Under the pieces are notes generated by a model that was given only the letters and a program-made list of their open reading frames with translations, ran no database searches and was not told where the DNA came from. A program made the position numbers and the translations under genes. 64,000 bases of DNA from Voacanga thouarsii. Lineage: Eukaryota > Streptophyta > Magnoliopsida > Gentianales > Apocynaceae. How positions within the stretch are numbered: position 1 is the stretch's first letter; every line of letters starts with the position of its first letter. Positions 1-11,880 of the stretch are shown one piece after another. The stretch covers positions 930,001 to 994,000 of the forward strand of contig JANUWF010001218.1 of assembly GCA_026120185.1 (NCBI GenBank), read 5' to 3'.

Positions 1-755
1 AATTAGGATTTACGGGCTATTCCGTGGACCAAAAAGACATATCGCATTGGCTACTAAAATGACCAAAATACTCCTACTATATAAATAGATGTATTTTGCA
101 TTTTAAATATTTTTTAATATCACCATAAGGAAATATTGACCCCAAGGACAATGCTGCATTAGCAGAGTCTTCGACCTACAAGTGAAATGACTAAAATACC
201 CCTCTACACATCGCCGTACGTTTAGAGAGGAAGAAGTATACTAACACCTCTCTAAAGACATCTACCATCCTTAGGTCTCTAGTCCAATGATTCACGACTT
301 CTTAGAGTGTTTTCGGTTTCCAAGGGAGCGACCATAAAGCAAACATCCAAGTCATGTTTTCCAAAGCCTTAAATATTTAGATCATCCGAATAATCACAAA
401 GGGCGATATGGTGTAGAAACTATCTTGTACAAGTTTGTCTTAACTAACTAGTCACACATACCCAACATACAAGTATATTGGCCTTCCGATAGAACCTCAA
501 CTATAGTATATCAAAGCATATGCTTCCAGCTTCGCCAGACCACCAACCCATACTCAAGTCATAGAGTACTAGTCCACGCTGTAGCGGTAGTACCATATAG
601 TACTTTTAAGAAACCACTACTACAGGTCCTGTTCTACGTATTCAAAATACATTTATGTCATGAAGTGAGTGGACTACTCACTGGCTAAAGGTAGGCTATT
701 CCTCACTTGGAATTCATAACATTATAACCTAAATATGACGAGGTTCACATTCTCA
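1..755. other. Unassigned AT-rich DNA, no gene seen
   Basis: No reading frame of note and no motif that I recognise. Two short similar phrases (near 60 and near 188, both a run of GAC/CAAAATA followed by CTCCT or CCCCT) hint at a degenerate repeat but are too weak to call. The stretch ends abruptly where copia reverse-transcriptase coding begins near 756, so it replaces the 5' part of that element. Confidence 0.4.
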
Positions 756-1761
756 TCAATCGGTTAAAAGTCCATGAGAGCATTCGGATTTTGTCTAAGT
801 AACTCAGATCATGCCTTATTCTTTAAAAGGAATCAAGGTAAAATCACTGCTCTTATTGTTTATGTTGATGACATGGTGCTTACAGGAAATGACATAGGAG
901 AAATGAAGTTACTGCAAGAGTACTTATCCAAAGAGTTTGAAATGAAAGATCTCGGCTCCTTAAAATATTTCCTTGGGATTGAAGTATCTCGATCAAAAAA
1001 TGGAAAATTTCTATCCTAAAGAAAGTATACACTGGACCTGTTGAAATAGACGGGTATGTCTGCATGTCAACCGATTGATACACCGATGAGGAAGGATTGA
1101 AGTTGTGTGTCAAATCAGATCAAGTACCAGTTGATAAAGAAAGATATCAGAGGCTTGTGAGAAGGCTGATGTACTTAGCACACACACGACTGGATCTTGC
1201 TTACACATCGAGTGTTGTAAGTCAGTTTATACATAATCCGAGAGAACAACATATGAATGCAGTGATGTGCATTTTAAGATACTTGAAGTCTACTCCAGGA
1301 AAAAGAATAATATTCACTAAGAAGGGGATTGGCATAGTGTAAGTGTTTATACAGATGCTGATTGGGCTGGAGAAATAGATGATAGAAGATCCACTTCTGG
1401 TTACGTCACCTTTGTAGGAGGCAATCTTGTTACATGGAGAAGTAAGAAGCAAAATATTGTTGCTTGATCAAGTGCAGAAGCTTAATTTAGAAGAATGGCA
1501 CTTGGACTTTGTGAAGCCTTATGGCTAAGACTTCTGTTACAGGATTTGGGTTACCCGCCTAATCATTTGATTAAGCTGTTTTATGACACTAAGGTAGCAT
1601 GTGATATTGCCCGCAATCCTATCCAACACGATCGAATGAAGCATGTTGAAGTAGATAGATATTTCATCAAAGAGAAGTTGGATGACAAGATTATTGAGCT
1701 GCCAAAGATTTGCTCGGAAGATCAGCTAGCTGATATTCTTACAAAGGCTGTCTCAAGATAA
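756..1761 (+). pseudogene. Ty1/copia pol remnant: reverse transcriptase to RNase H
   Basis: Three successive open pieces (774-1019, 1097-1342, 1495-1761) give the last part of a copia polyprotein. The first holds the catalytic YVDD box (about 861-872) and the conserved stretch EFEMKDLGSLKYFLGIEV. The second holds the end of the RT domain (LDLAYTSSVVSQF). The third is RNase H with the conserved tail ADILTKA just before the stop. Between 1340 and 1495 the RNase H start is readable in another frame (YTDADWAG, then STSGYVTFVGG). Several stops and at least one frameshift make it dead. The gag, protease, integrase and 5' LTR are missing from the window, cut off by unrelated DNA at about 755. Confidence 0.9.
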
Positions 1762-1814
1762 ATCTTCATCAAGTGTCTTGGCAAGTTGGGCATGTACGAT
1801 ATCTATGCACCAAC

Positions 1815-1825
1815 TTGAGGGGGAG
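1815..1825 (+). promoter_or_regulatory. Polypurine tract of the copia element
   Basis: TTGAGGGGGAG lies directly in front of a TGTTG that starts the 3' LTR. This is the usual place and composition of the plus-strand primer in plant copia elements. Confidence 0.75.
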
Positions 1826-2022
1826 TGTTGAAATTTGTTCCCTTATTTAGTTTCACAATGTTAGGGATTACCTCCTTGATTTACTAGATTGTACAAATTG
1901 TATTATTTGATTCCTTAATTATATCCATAACTTTAGGCTAGTATATCCATATATTTGTGTAGAATCATTCATTATGATCATTATCAATAGAATCAAAGAA
2001 GGCTTTGTGCTAATTTCTTTCA
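1826..2022 (+). repeat. Probable 3' LTR of the copia element
   Basis: Begins TGTTGAAATTTG immediately after the polypurine tract and probably ends at the CA at 2021-2022, giving a short LTR of about 197 bp. The start is well supported. The end is a guess, since no 5' LTR is present for comparison. Confidence 0.55.
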
Positions 2023-2503
2023 AGTATGGTTGCTTTGGAAAGACAAGATGAGGCTAGGTAAGGAGATGAAAAGTCTTGTTTGTAATGTCAGTGTTTCTTT
2101 ACACAATATGATGATTTCGTGTCCCTATTTCTTTTCTGTTGAAGAAGACGATTATAGTGTGAAGGACAAGTAGGCTGCTTCAAGGTACCTCAGAAAAGGT
2201 TGAAAATCAATGTTTAATCCCACAAGGAAAACACAGTAAATTAGTGGGCTTCACTATAGAAGGACAAAATAGTCATATAAAAAATTTGCCCTAGCATGAT
2301 GAAATTTGCTCTGGCAATATCTCCAGCCAAAGTAAGATTATTATCGCAAAATGGAAATCTTATTACCTTTCTAGCAACACTGAGATTAGGTACATAATTT
2401 CTTTTTTAAGGCAACATTGTATAGACTATCAAGAAATGCGATAAAGAGAGCTGTGGCACAAAAAAAAAAAATAAATAAATAAAGGGTTATAAATAATATA
2501 TAG
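2023..2503. other. Spacer downstream of the Nudix pseudogene
   Basis: AT-rich, without a recognisable gene. It includes an A-rich run near 2460-2482. It would hold the 3' untranslated region of the minus-strand Nudix pseudogene, but no clear signal is visible. Confidence 0.4.
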
Positions 2504-3471
2504 TCATTCTTGGCCTTCTGGGAAGGGATTGAAACCTTCTTGCAGAGCCTTCTGAAACGATGGAATAAGTGGCTTTGGAAGATCATCCCATTAATGCCAA
2601 TCCCAACCATCACACTTCTCTGGCTCTCTATTTTTTGAAACTCCATTCGGGTTAGCTAACCCCAAACGCAATATAATCATCACATAATGTGCTATTTTTC
2701 CCTCCTCCACAAACAATTTGTTGGTCACCTAATTCAGAATCTCCATCTTCTCTATTTCTAAGCCCGTTTCCTCTTTTACCTCTCTTGCTGCGCATTCCTC
2801 AAAGCTCTCAACTAAATTATTGTTAAGCAAACTTCTATAAGTGGAAAAATAAGTGATCTTTTCATATAATACTCATTTTACTCTATGAAACCCTACAAAA
2901 TGATATGAGATATATTTATCACTCCTCTGATAGGGATTCATGATGACTTCAAATATTACTTTACAAAATTGGAAAACTAAGATGTAGAATCATAGACGGA
3001 CTTATGAGGAGGGGCAGCGGCTGCCCAAAAATTTTAAAAAGCTACTTATTTCTTTTGAAAATTTTAAGAGCTTTTAGAAATTAAAATTTATATACATTTT
3101 AACTTCTGCAACCTCTTCCATTCTCTTTTTTAATTTCTAACATTATTCTTTATCATTTTTTTCCTTATGATTTTACTCTCACAAGTCCAAGATGTCTGGC
3201 CCTCTGTAATATATCCTTATGATTCTTAGAACAGAAAATAAATCACAATGCCAATATCATTTCAAAGAACTTAAAATTTCATTAGCAATTAATAAAAAGA
3301 ATTTAGTGAGCTTACCAAACTCGAGATGACCACTTGGAACAGAGAAATAAGAATCTCCAATGCAATTATGACGTCTCCCAATCAACACTTTCTTCTCCTT
3401 CAATACTCCTTCAATACGAACACAACAACTGCTACTTTTGGTTCTGCAACACTACTTTCCATTCTTTTCAT
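2504..3471 (-). pseudogene. NUDX1-type Nudix hydrolase pseudogene, two exons
   Basis: Minus-strand exon 1 (about 3316-3471) ends in the donor GTAAGC. Exon 2 (2504-2811) follows an ATTTAG acceptor. Spliced together they give the complete Nudix box pattern G-x5-E-x7-REV-x-EE-x-GL, with GHLEF from exon 1 and EECAAREVKEETGL in exon 2, then EPEKCDGWDW and LPKPL typical of plant cytosolic NUDX1. The family hydrolyses nucleoside or isoprenoid diphosphates. Length (about 145 residues) fits the family. It is broken three ways: an 11-bp tandem duplication (3396-3406 and 3407-3417) shifts the frame in exon 1, and exon 2 has in-frame stops at 2729-2731 and 2591-2593. It has kept its intron, so it is a degraded gene copy and not a processed one. 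CACTA-1 sits about 100 bp upstream of its start. Confidence 0.85.
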
Positions 3472-3572
3472 TTTAATTTGCATATTCGATGCACAAAAAT
3501 TATTATAAAATAAGTGTTCTTAGCTTGGATTCTTTTTATAGCTGCAAGAACTTCATCATGCATAACTCCAAA

Positions 3573-4290
3573 CACTACAGGAAAAATCGCGATTTGCGAC
3601 GGCAAAAAACTGTCGCAAAACCGTCTTGCGACGGTTTTGGCCGTCGCAAAAAATGACGTCACAATTTGCGACGGTTTTGCAAGGGCAAAAAAAATTCGTT
3701 GCTATTTGCGAGGGTTTTGCGACGAATATTTTTGGTCAAACTTCACCAAAGGAGCAAATTTGCGACCGTTTTGCGACGAAAAACATTGACCCTCGCAAAA
3801 TCCTCGCAAATTGCGACAGTTTTGCGAGGGTCGACTTTGTGCCCTCGCAAAACCATTACAAATTTGCGAGGGTTTTGCGAGGGCTACGGTTTGGACCCTC
3901 GCAAATTGCGACGGTTTTGCGAGGGGAGAATTAACCCCCAAGTCATGACCCTCGCAAAGCCCTCGCAAATTACGACGGTTTTGCGAGGGCCCAAGCAAAC
4001 CCAAGTAATGGCCCTCGCAAAACCCTCGCAAATTGCGAGGGTTTTGTGAGGGGAGAATTAAATCCCAAGTAGTGGCCCTTGCAAAACCCTCGCAATTTGC
4101 GAGGGTTTTGCGATGGGAGAATTAAATCCCAAGTAGTGGCCCTTGCAAAACCCTCGCAAACTGCAACGGTTTTGCGAGGGCCCAAGCAAATCCCAAGTAA
4201 TGGCCCTCGTAAAACCGTCGCAATTTGCGAGGGCCAACCTTGTGCCCTCACAAAACCCTCGCAAATTGCGACGGTTTTGCGAGAATTTTG
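3573..4290. repeat. Left subterminal repeats of CACTA-1
   Basis: Dense array of CCCTCGCAAA / TTTGCGAGGG and CCGTCGCAAA / TTTGCGACGG units, frequently as face-to-face pairs around a short TTGCGA core. In En/Spm such motifs are binding sites of the TNPA protein. The array gives rise to several spurious open frames on both strands, which I do not regard as genes. Confidence 0.88.
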
Positions 4291-4556
4291 CAATAATTTT
4301 TTATTTTTTTTATTATATTTATTTTAAATTATTAATTTCCTGTAAATCAACCCTGAAACACTATACAAATAAATGCCAAAACTATGTTCATAATCCAAAA
4401 AAATACTATAAAAAATTAAAAATAAGCCCAAATAAATATAATTAAAATACTAAAATATAATATAATATAAAATACATAATAAGTATCTAAAAAAGTAAAA
4501 TAATTCACAAAAATAAGTAATAGTGTATAAAGAGTATAAAAATAAATATAACAAGT

Positions 4557-6224
4557 CTATGTAAGTAATGAAGGAGCAGCTGCAGAAGGGGGTGGAGGAG
4601 GGGAACGAGAGCCCCTACGTGGGCCCGGGTGCTCATCAGCTAGATCAAATCCATCGTCAGCATTTGGATCTTCATCTTCAGCATTAGCAGCCGCAATGCG
4701 CGCTTCTATTTCCTCTATGGATGGCATAGATGGTGCAGGAATACCCATCTTGTCCGACATAGCTGCCATCCAACCACCAAATGTAGACTGCTGTTGCCTC
4801 ATGAAGTCCCGATACAAGTCTATTTGTCGATTGAATCTCCGCTCAGCCTGTTGAACCCTTTACTCTACTAGATGTCCAATATCAGCTGGTGTAGTGGAAG
4901 ATGCATGCAGTCCACTTTGAGATAGTCTAGTTCGAACATGTGTCGCCTCTGAGTCTAACTCAAAAACTCGTCCCCTTTTGAACCCGCCTTGTGCCTTTAC
5001 AAACATGGCTTTTTCATCAAAAGGAACAACAGAGTTTACAGAGTCACTAGACTCAGACTGAGGAGTGCTCTGTATGAGATTTCTCACCTCATCCTAAAAA
5101 AAAAAAAAAAAAAAAGAATTGTCAATAGTAATTATCAAAATAAAATACAAATTCCACGCAGTATAAAGAATTTCAACATATTTAATCTATATACTACCAA
5201 TGTCTGGCGAGATCGTTCACTGACAAACTGACCCTTTTGTGGCCCACTCTGAAAGACATGTAATGTCTCAAACATGTCTGTGTAGCTAAAAGAACTCCCC
5301 TCCTTAGCCCGCTACATTTATATTAACAAAATGTAATTATTACAATCTTACATAAATTTGTAATAAAATAATTTAGAATTATAATTAATTAAGTGAAGGT
5401 GAATTACCAAACAGTCCTCGTGTTCTGTGAATGAAATAGACCCTCCAGTATGGGTGCAGCTACTCCCACGATTCTTTTTGTTGGTGGATGAGAGCTTCTG
5501 ATACTTTTCTGATCTCCAGTACTCGCAAATGTCATTCCAATACTGTGCCTCTATCCAATGAGGACATACCCAATCATCCCTCTTCCTCAGCCTATACATT
5601 ATGTCCGAAAATCGCGTTCGACACTTCTTTTCCCAAGTTGATAGAATTAGCGAAGCATACTCTTCCCTCCACCGAAAATATTTCTGCATGATTATGATTA
5701 AGATTGCTGATTAACATATAACATAGTACTTAAACGATAAAAAATACTCAAAAATTGCTTACCCCAAATTCTTGAAACCATAAGTCTCGCACGGTTATCG
5801 GGACGTGCGTGTATGTCGGATACAAACCAGTGAAGTACTGTTGTATTATATTTGAAATTTCTCGGACACATTTGTCCGAGCCGGCGAACCTATTTTTGGT
5901 GCAATGACAATGTACAATATAGTTATGTTAATCTCAAAAATAATAATAATAATTGAACTAATAATCAACATCTTACAAAGTATGAATATGTTACCCGTTT
6001 CCCCGTGGAACAATCCAAGGTCGGGAGTCCGTAACTTACAACCCAACAGAATGCGAAGCTGAAGCAGCGGATGATTGAAAAGCCGGGGATGGTACTCCCT
6101 CATCTCCAATAGAGCCATGTAATGATCGAGGCACTGAAAGCTGAGGTAGCTGAGTAGGGGATGGAGTATAAGGCTCCTGACCCTCCTGACTCCCCTCCCT
6201 TAATGATCCTTCATTAGAAGACAT
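4557..6224 (-). pseudogene. Transposase_24 (TNPA-like) gene of CACTA-1, five exons
   Basis: Read on the minus strand as about five exons: 6040-6224 (start MSSNEG, Ser/Pro-rich), 5763-5890, 5411-5690, 5210-5314 and 4557-5095, with GT-AG borders at most junctions. Exon 3 contains the family signature HTGGSISF preceded by a basic, Trp-containing segment. Exon 4 continues with FETLHVF. The C-terminus has an acidic and Pro/Ser-rich tail. This is the plant Ptta/En/Spm family (Pfam Transposase_24), the companion protein that in En/Spm binds subterminal repeats. Only one in-frame stop (near 4860, in exon 5) is visible, so it is barely decayed. It lies downstream of TNP2 on the same strand. Confidence 0.85.
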
Positions 6225-7054
6225 TGCTAAAGGAGATGAAAAAAGAAAAATAAATAACCAATAAAGACGAAGCCCACTTCAAAAGAAGGATGTAAATAAC
6301 CGTGAATAAAAATGATAAAAGAATAATAACATTGAAACGTTATATCTATTCGCTAGTTTAAAGTAATACAATAATATGTATGATAATGATGGATATGTCA
6401 AAATAAACATTGTACTTGTAAATTGAATTTTAAAAAAAATTTGACAGAGTCTCCCCTATAATTGGATATTTCCCAGGCACAAGGCCATCTCAAGATTTGA
6501 CAATCAAAACGCTGTTACAAACAACAAAGACAGATCTTTCAAATATAGAAAAATTCAAAAGATAACTAGGGGTAATCATCCATTACCCAAGAGGAATGAT
6601 CACCCATCACTCACGGGGAATAATCACCCATCACTCACGGGGTTCCAATTAAAATGTTAGATATAGTTAAAATCAAGCTAAAAATTATAAATGCCTCTGT
6701 CCTTGTGAATTGTCTGTCAATACAGCAACAATACAATATATAAATTACCTTGTTGTTTACACCATAAAAGAATATAATAAGGAATAATAAAAATCCTTCG
6801 GGCTGTACAAGTCTAAACGAAAGATTCCTGCAAAAAAAAGAAGGAGATGAGATTCCCGACAATTAGACAAAATTGTGAAACAAAATTGTATGTGATGGAA
6901 TTTAAAATAATAAAAATTAAAAGATTCAAGGCATGTAGATTCAAGTAACAAATAAATTGTAAATTAAAATTTGACATGGGATAGTAATGATGCAATAGAT
7001 TTCAGGATTCCCTCACCATTAACTATATTATTTGTAAATGAATTGAAATCAGGC
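6225..7054. other. Spacer between the two CACTA-1 genes, with a repeat copy
   Basis: No gene seen. Bases 6445-6660 form one copy of a direct repeat whose second copy lies at 11628-11880. This copy ends in short tandem units containing ATCACCCATCACTCACGGGG. Confidence 0.6.
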
Positions 7055-10000
7055 CTATTCACTAGAATCATTCTCCGATACAGACTCCTCATCATCTACT
7101 GAGGTATCGCTATTCGTTTCCCATTCATCTTCATCTTCTTCCTCTTCATTTATAGGAGAATTTTCCCTTACTGTTATAGCTTCATCTTGAACATCCAACA
7201 TTTCATTCATACCATTCTCATGCATCAGAATACCAAGATCAACAAATAACGATATACTGACTTCGTCAGTAGTATCTACTTCTTCCTGATAAGCTCTGTC
7301 AACCACAGGTGCATCTATTATATGTCGAGCTTTGGTTTTGCAAACTGCCAACCAATCAGATCTTGGCCTCTTACTCCCTGGATATGATGCATAATACACT
7401 TGGTTAGCTTGTTGAGCTAGAACAAATGGATCATAGTTAGCATAGCTCATTTTGTGGTTAATTTCTACAAGATTATACTGCGGATGTACCTTGGTACCAC
7501 GATTCAATGTTTGATCAAACCAGTGACATTTAAAAAGAACAACGCTTTGCTGTGGATTACCAGGAAATTGCACTTCAATAATCTCATTTAACACTCCATA
7601 GTAATCAGGTTCTGATACGTCATTTCCAATCCCTTTCACGCAAACACCACTATTAACTGTTTTCTTTCCCTCCGCATAATCATTAGTGTGAAATCGGTAA
7701 CCATTAATTATGTACCCACTATATGATTTCACTAGCCTTGATGGACCCTAAGCAAAGTTCCTCAAGCATTCATTTGTAACTATATTTTCTGAATCTTGTA
7801 CATAAAAAACATTAGATAAGTTAATTTTTTAATTATGAAAGTTATAGCATTACGAAACTCCATTGAATCCCCAATGGAGTTCCAAATGCAAGTTATTAAC
7901 TTATGTAACTTACATATCCACTAAACCATTCTGCAAATTCAAGGCTGATTCTTCTATTGATTTCTATCTCTGATATAGTCGGAGCCAGACTTTGTAAGTG
8001 TGCTGTGAATGCCCTGTAATGCATTAGAATTAGATTGAATGAGTCAAAATCATTACGAGGTATCGTTTATCGTATAAAATGTATGAAGTAGTAGCTCGTA
8101 CTCAATGTATGGCTGCACTTCACCACAATTAAGCAACATATAAATTCTTACTGCAACAAATTCTTCAGAAGTAAGGAACCGAGTTCGAATTCATCCTATC
8201 ACCCTTCCTTGAACATTGCAGATTGACAACCCAAGTTCTTGCACCCTCTCTAATCGTTCTCCCTCTACATTACGCGCCGGAATTGTACGTTTTGTTTGTA
8301 CATGTGGCTCAAAATAATAAGAGAAGAAAGTGGATGCTTCCTTAACTAGATAAGCATTGCAGATTGACCCTTCAACTCTAGCCTTATTTTTCACCTTGAT
8401 TTTCAATTGATGCAAATACCTGTCATTTAAAAAAAATTTCAACTTCAGTCACACACGTTTATATCGTACCTGCTATGAAAAGAATTAGATTAAATGATTC
8501 GATTACCGTTCAAATGGGTACATCCACCTATATTGAACAGGGCCACAAACTCTTGCTTCGTAAGGCAAATGAATTAATAGGTGTTCCATTACATCAAAGA
8601 ATGCAGGTGGAAATATCTTCTCCAACTTACATAACAATAAAGGAATGTCGGACTCCAATTTGGCCATATGAGCTACATTCAACTTAGGAGAGCATAGATC
8701 ACGATAAAAAAGACTCAACTCCGTCAAAACACCCCATACATTAGAAGGAAGAAATTCCTTCAATGCAATTGGAAGTAGTCTCTCCATGAATACGTGACAG
8801 TCATGTGATTTCATACCGGATAACTTCAACTCATTCAAATCAGCACATCTTCCAATGTTTGAAGCATATCCATCTGGGAGTTGCAATCCCCTCAACCATT
8901 CAAGCAAAAGTTTCTTTTGTTCTGATGTCAACGAGTAAACAGCTTTAGGTATAGCCACTTTTCCTCCTCCCACATTCAAGGCATGTAGCTCGGGCCTATG
9001 GCAATAAATTTCTAAGTCACATCTAGCCTTTAAATTGTCTTTTGATTTACCCTTTACCTCAAGAACTGTATTCATGACATTGTCAAATACATTCTTCTCA
9101 TTGTGCATTACATCAATATTATGTCGGACCAAATTAGTACGCCAATACGGCAAATCCCAAAAAATACTCATTTTTGCCCAATTATGAGATATTCCCCTGC
9201 CATTACTCCTTCCAATTTCTTTGCATGTTTCTGTAATTTTTTCATAGTTAGACAAACTATCCCAGATTTCTTCACCAGTAGGGTATTGCACAGGCTGTGG
9301 TGTCTCAGAACCTCTATCATTCCGAAAATATCTTGTATCCCTCCTGTAAGGATGATCCGATGGTAAGAAACGACGGTGACAGTCAAACCATGATTATTTC
9401 CCACCATTTTGTAGATGAAAAGACTTTGTATTGCCCATACAATATGGACAAGCCGATCTCCCGACGAGTGCTCCGACCACTCAACATACCATATGCAGGA
9501 AAATCATTAATAGTCCACAAAAGTGCCGCCCGTAGTTGGAAGTTTTGTTTCTTCGATATGTCATAAGTGGTGACACCTTCAAACCACAATTTGGTTAATT
9601 TGTCTATCAAGGGTTGTAAATAAACATCCACCTGGTGCTTTAGATTCTTGGGGCCCGGGATAATGATTGTTAAAAACATGACTGGATCCTTCATACACAT
9701 CCACGGGGGGAGATTATACGGTGTGAGAATGACCGGCCAGGATGAATATTGCTTACCCGACATCCCAAATGGTGAGAATCCATCTGTACATAAACCAAGT
9801 TTGACATTCCGTACTTCTTTTGCAAATTCAGGATGCATTCGATCAAAATGTTGCCATGCTTCAATATCACGAGGGTGATTCATGGTGCCTTTCTCCGATC
9901 TGCTCTCTCTATGCCATCTCATGTGTTTAGTTGTTGTTTTAGAAGTATACAATCTTTGTAGTCTCGGTGTTATCGGGAAGTAATACATCTTCTTGAATGA

Positions 10001-10961
10001 AATTTCCTTTCTACTTGTGTTCTTCCCAACCTTTTTCTGTGCATATCGAGGATAGCCACAAAATTTACACTCTCTACGATTCATGTCATCTTTCCAGTAA
10101 AGCATGCATATGTTCAATTGTTGTATTAGAAGTATACAATCTTTGTAGTCTCGGTGTTATCGGGAAGTAATACATCTTCTTGAATGAAATTTCCTTTCTA
10201 CTTGTGTTCTTCCCAACCTTTTTCTGTGCATATCGAGGATAGCCACAAAATTTACACTCTCTACGATTCATGTCATCTTTCCAGTAAAGCATGCATCCAT
10301 TATTGCATACATCTATTTTTTGTATCGGCAAACCCAACCCAGCCACTAATTTTTTCATCTGATAGAAATCATCAGGAATCGTATTACTGCTAGGCACAAC
10401 CTCTTTTATCAATTGCACAACATCGTTAAAGGCTTTACGCGAGAGGTTATTTTCAGACTTAATGTTTAATAACCTTGAAGCCAGTGAAAGCTGCGAATGT
10501 TGTGTGCATCTATCTCATATAGGAGTCTCTGCCGCCTTTAACATATCGTAAAACCTTTGTGCCTCCACATTAGGTGGTTCTTCAAAATGGTCTGCTGATG
10601 GAGCTTCAGGGGGAAAGTTAGGTCCTGCTACGTCTAAGACCATTTCGCGAGACAGATTTTCTTGATGTGAATCAAATTCTGGGATTGAGGTAGACACACT
10701 TAAGGGACACTCGAATGGCTCACCATGACATGTCCATCGGTAATACCTAAGCACAAATCCAGACTTCCACAGGTGGAGCTTAACTTGTGCTGGATCTAGA
10801 TATTTTTTATTCTTACATTTTGCACACGGGCATCTAATTACACTTGATATTGCATTTGATAAGGCAAATGTTAAAAAAGCCTTAACCCCTTCCTCAAATT
10901 CAATAGTGATCCCTTTTACACCTGAAGCGTGCCTTCTATACATCCAACTACGATCCTCCAT
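7055..10961 (-). pseudogene. TNP2-type CACTA transposase (broken)
   Basis: Minus-strand gene starting MEDRSWMYRR at 10961. Order of parts: transposase-associated domain with the zinc motif CPCAKCKNKK (about 10961-10720); TNP2 catalytic domain (about 10500-8507) with GWDGFSPF-like and CPY motifs readable; intron about 8403-8506; a DUF4218-type segment (8191-8402) with NKARVEGSI; and a DUF4216-type segment (7055-7732) with FHTNDYAEGKKT and VVLFKCHWFD, ending in an acidic tail. It cuts and pastes the element by recognising the CACTA termini. Lesions: stop near 10512, a 187-bp tandem duplication (see separate entry) that shifts the frame, frameshift near 9465 with a stop near 9402, and stops near 8194 and 7748. 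Without these it would have normal length for the family. Confidence 0.92.
9923..10296. repeat. 187-bp tandem duplication inside TNP2
   Basis: Bases 9941-10109 recur at 10128-10296 with no difference that I can see, and the preceding 16-18 bases are similar but diverged. The offset of 187 is not a multiple of three, so the duplication breaks the transposase frame. The identity points to a recent event. Confidence 0.93.
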
Positions 10962-11385
10962 GACGTCTAAATGAGAGAAAAGAACAATCAACTCAATAAT
11001 TAAAATCACCCCTTAAACAAAAGGAAGAGAAGTGTAATTACATTTTCCTTTCTATTATCTAACAAAAAAAGGTCCAAAACATTGAATTTACAATTGCTAT
11101 CTTTGGATACAGTTACACCTTCAATATCTACGTTTTAACCAAATTCTACATTTAATTGAGGTGAAAAGTACAATTATTTGAAGAGTGAAAATAAATGTGG
11201 AAATAAATGAGAAAATTTTATATTTGATTAAGATAAATAATATTAAAGCTAATTATATTCTTATTTTACACATTCCAATGGTTAAAATAATAACATTTTA
11301 TTTATTTTCATTCCAATGTTTATATTTGTTTAAACTCTCTCTATAACTTATATTATTCCTGCTATTATTAACATTTATATTATAT

Positions 11386-11389
11386 ATGA

Positions 11390-11465
<76 letters not shown>
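11386..11465. repeat. (ATT)n microsatellite
   Basis: Roughly 26 uninterrupted ATT units. Read on the minus strand it would encode a run of asparagines, which I regard as an artefact. Confidence 0.97.
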
Positions 11466-11467
<2 letters not shown>

Positions 11468-11627
11468 TCATTTCATTAGTCCTATTCTTATTGTTATTAG
11501 CAATATTATTTTTAATAATAATGCTATTATGGGATATATACTCATGTTCAATTGAATAATACACTCCAAGATAAGGGTAGTTATTCTAATCCACAGTAAA
11601 TAGCGGCAGATTTTGAAAAACATTTTG

Positions 11628-11733
11628 ATAGAGTCTCCCCTGTAATTGGACATTTTCCAGGCACAGGGCCACCTCAAAATTATACAATCAAAATGCAATT
11701 GCAAACAACAAAGACATATCATTCATTTATACA

Positions 11734-11815
<82 letters not shown>

Positions 11816-11880
11816 GGATAACTAGGGGTAATCACCCATTACCCAGGAGGAGTAATCACCCATTACTCACGGAGAATCCA
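11628..11880 (+). repeat. Second copy of the internal CACTA-1 repeat
   Basis: Matches 6445-6660 in direct orientation: GAGTCTCCCC, AATTGGA, CCAGGCACA, CAAACAACAAAGACA and GATAACTAGGGGTAATCA all recur in the same order. This copy contains the (AAT)n run that the other lacks. Confidence 0.88.
11736..11813. repeat. (AAT)n microsatellite
   Basis: About 25 AAT/TAA units, the reverse complement of the (ATT)n run 270 bp to the left. Confidence 0.97.

Noticed and set aside
1..755. Possible satellite monomer
   Set aside because: Only two short similar phrases were found; no regular period could be shown.
3514..4445. Many overlapping open frames of 60-130 residues on both strands, rich in CEGF/ARVL-type repeats
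   Set aside because: They result from the CCCTCGCAAA/TTTGCGAGGG subterminal array of CACTA-1 being open in several frames.
11298..11564. Asparagine-rich minus-strand frame
   Set aside because: Translation of the (ATT)n microsatellite.
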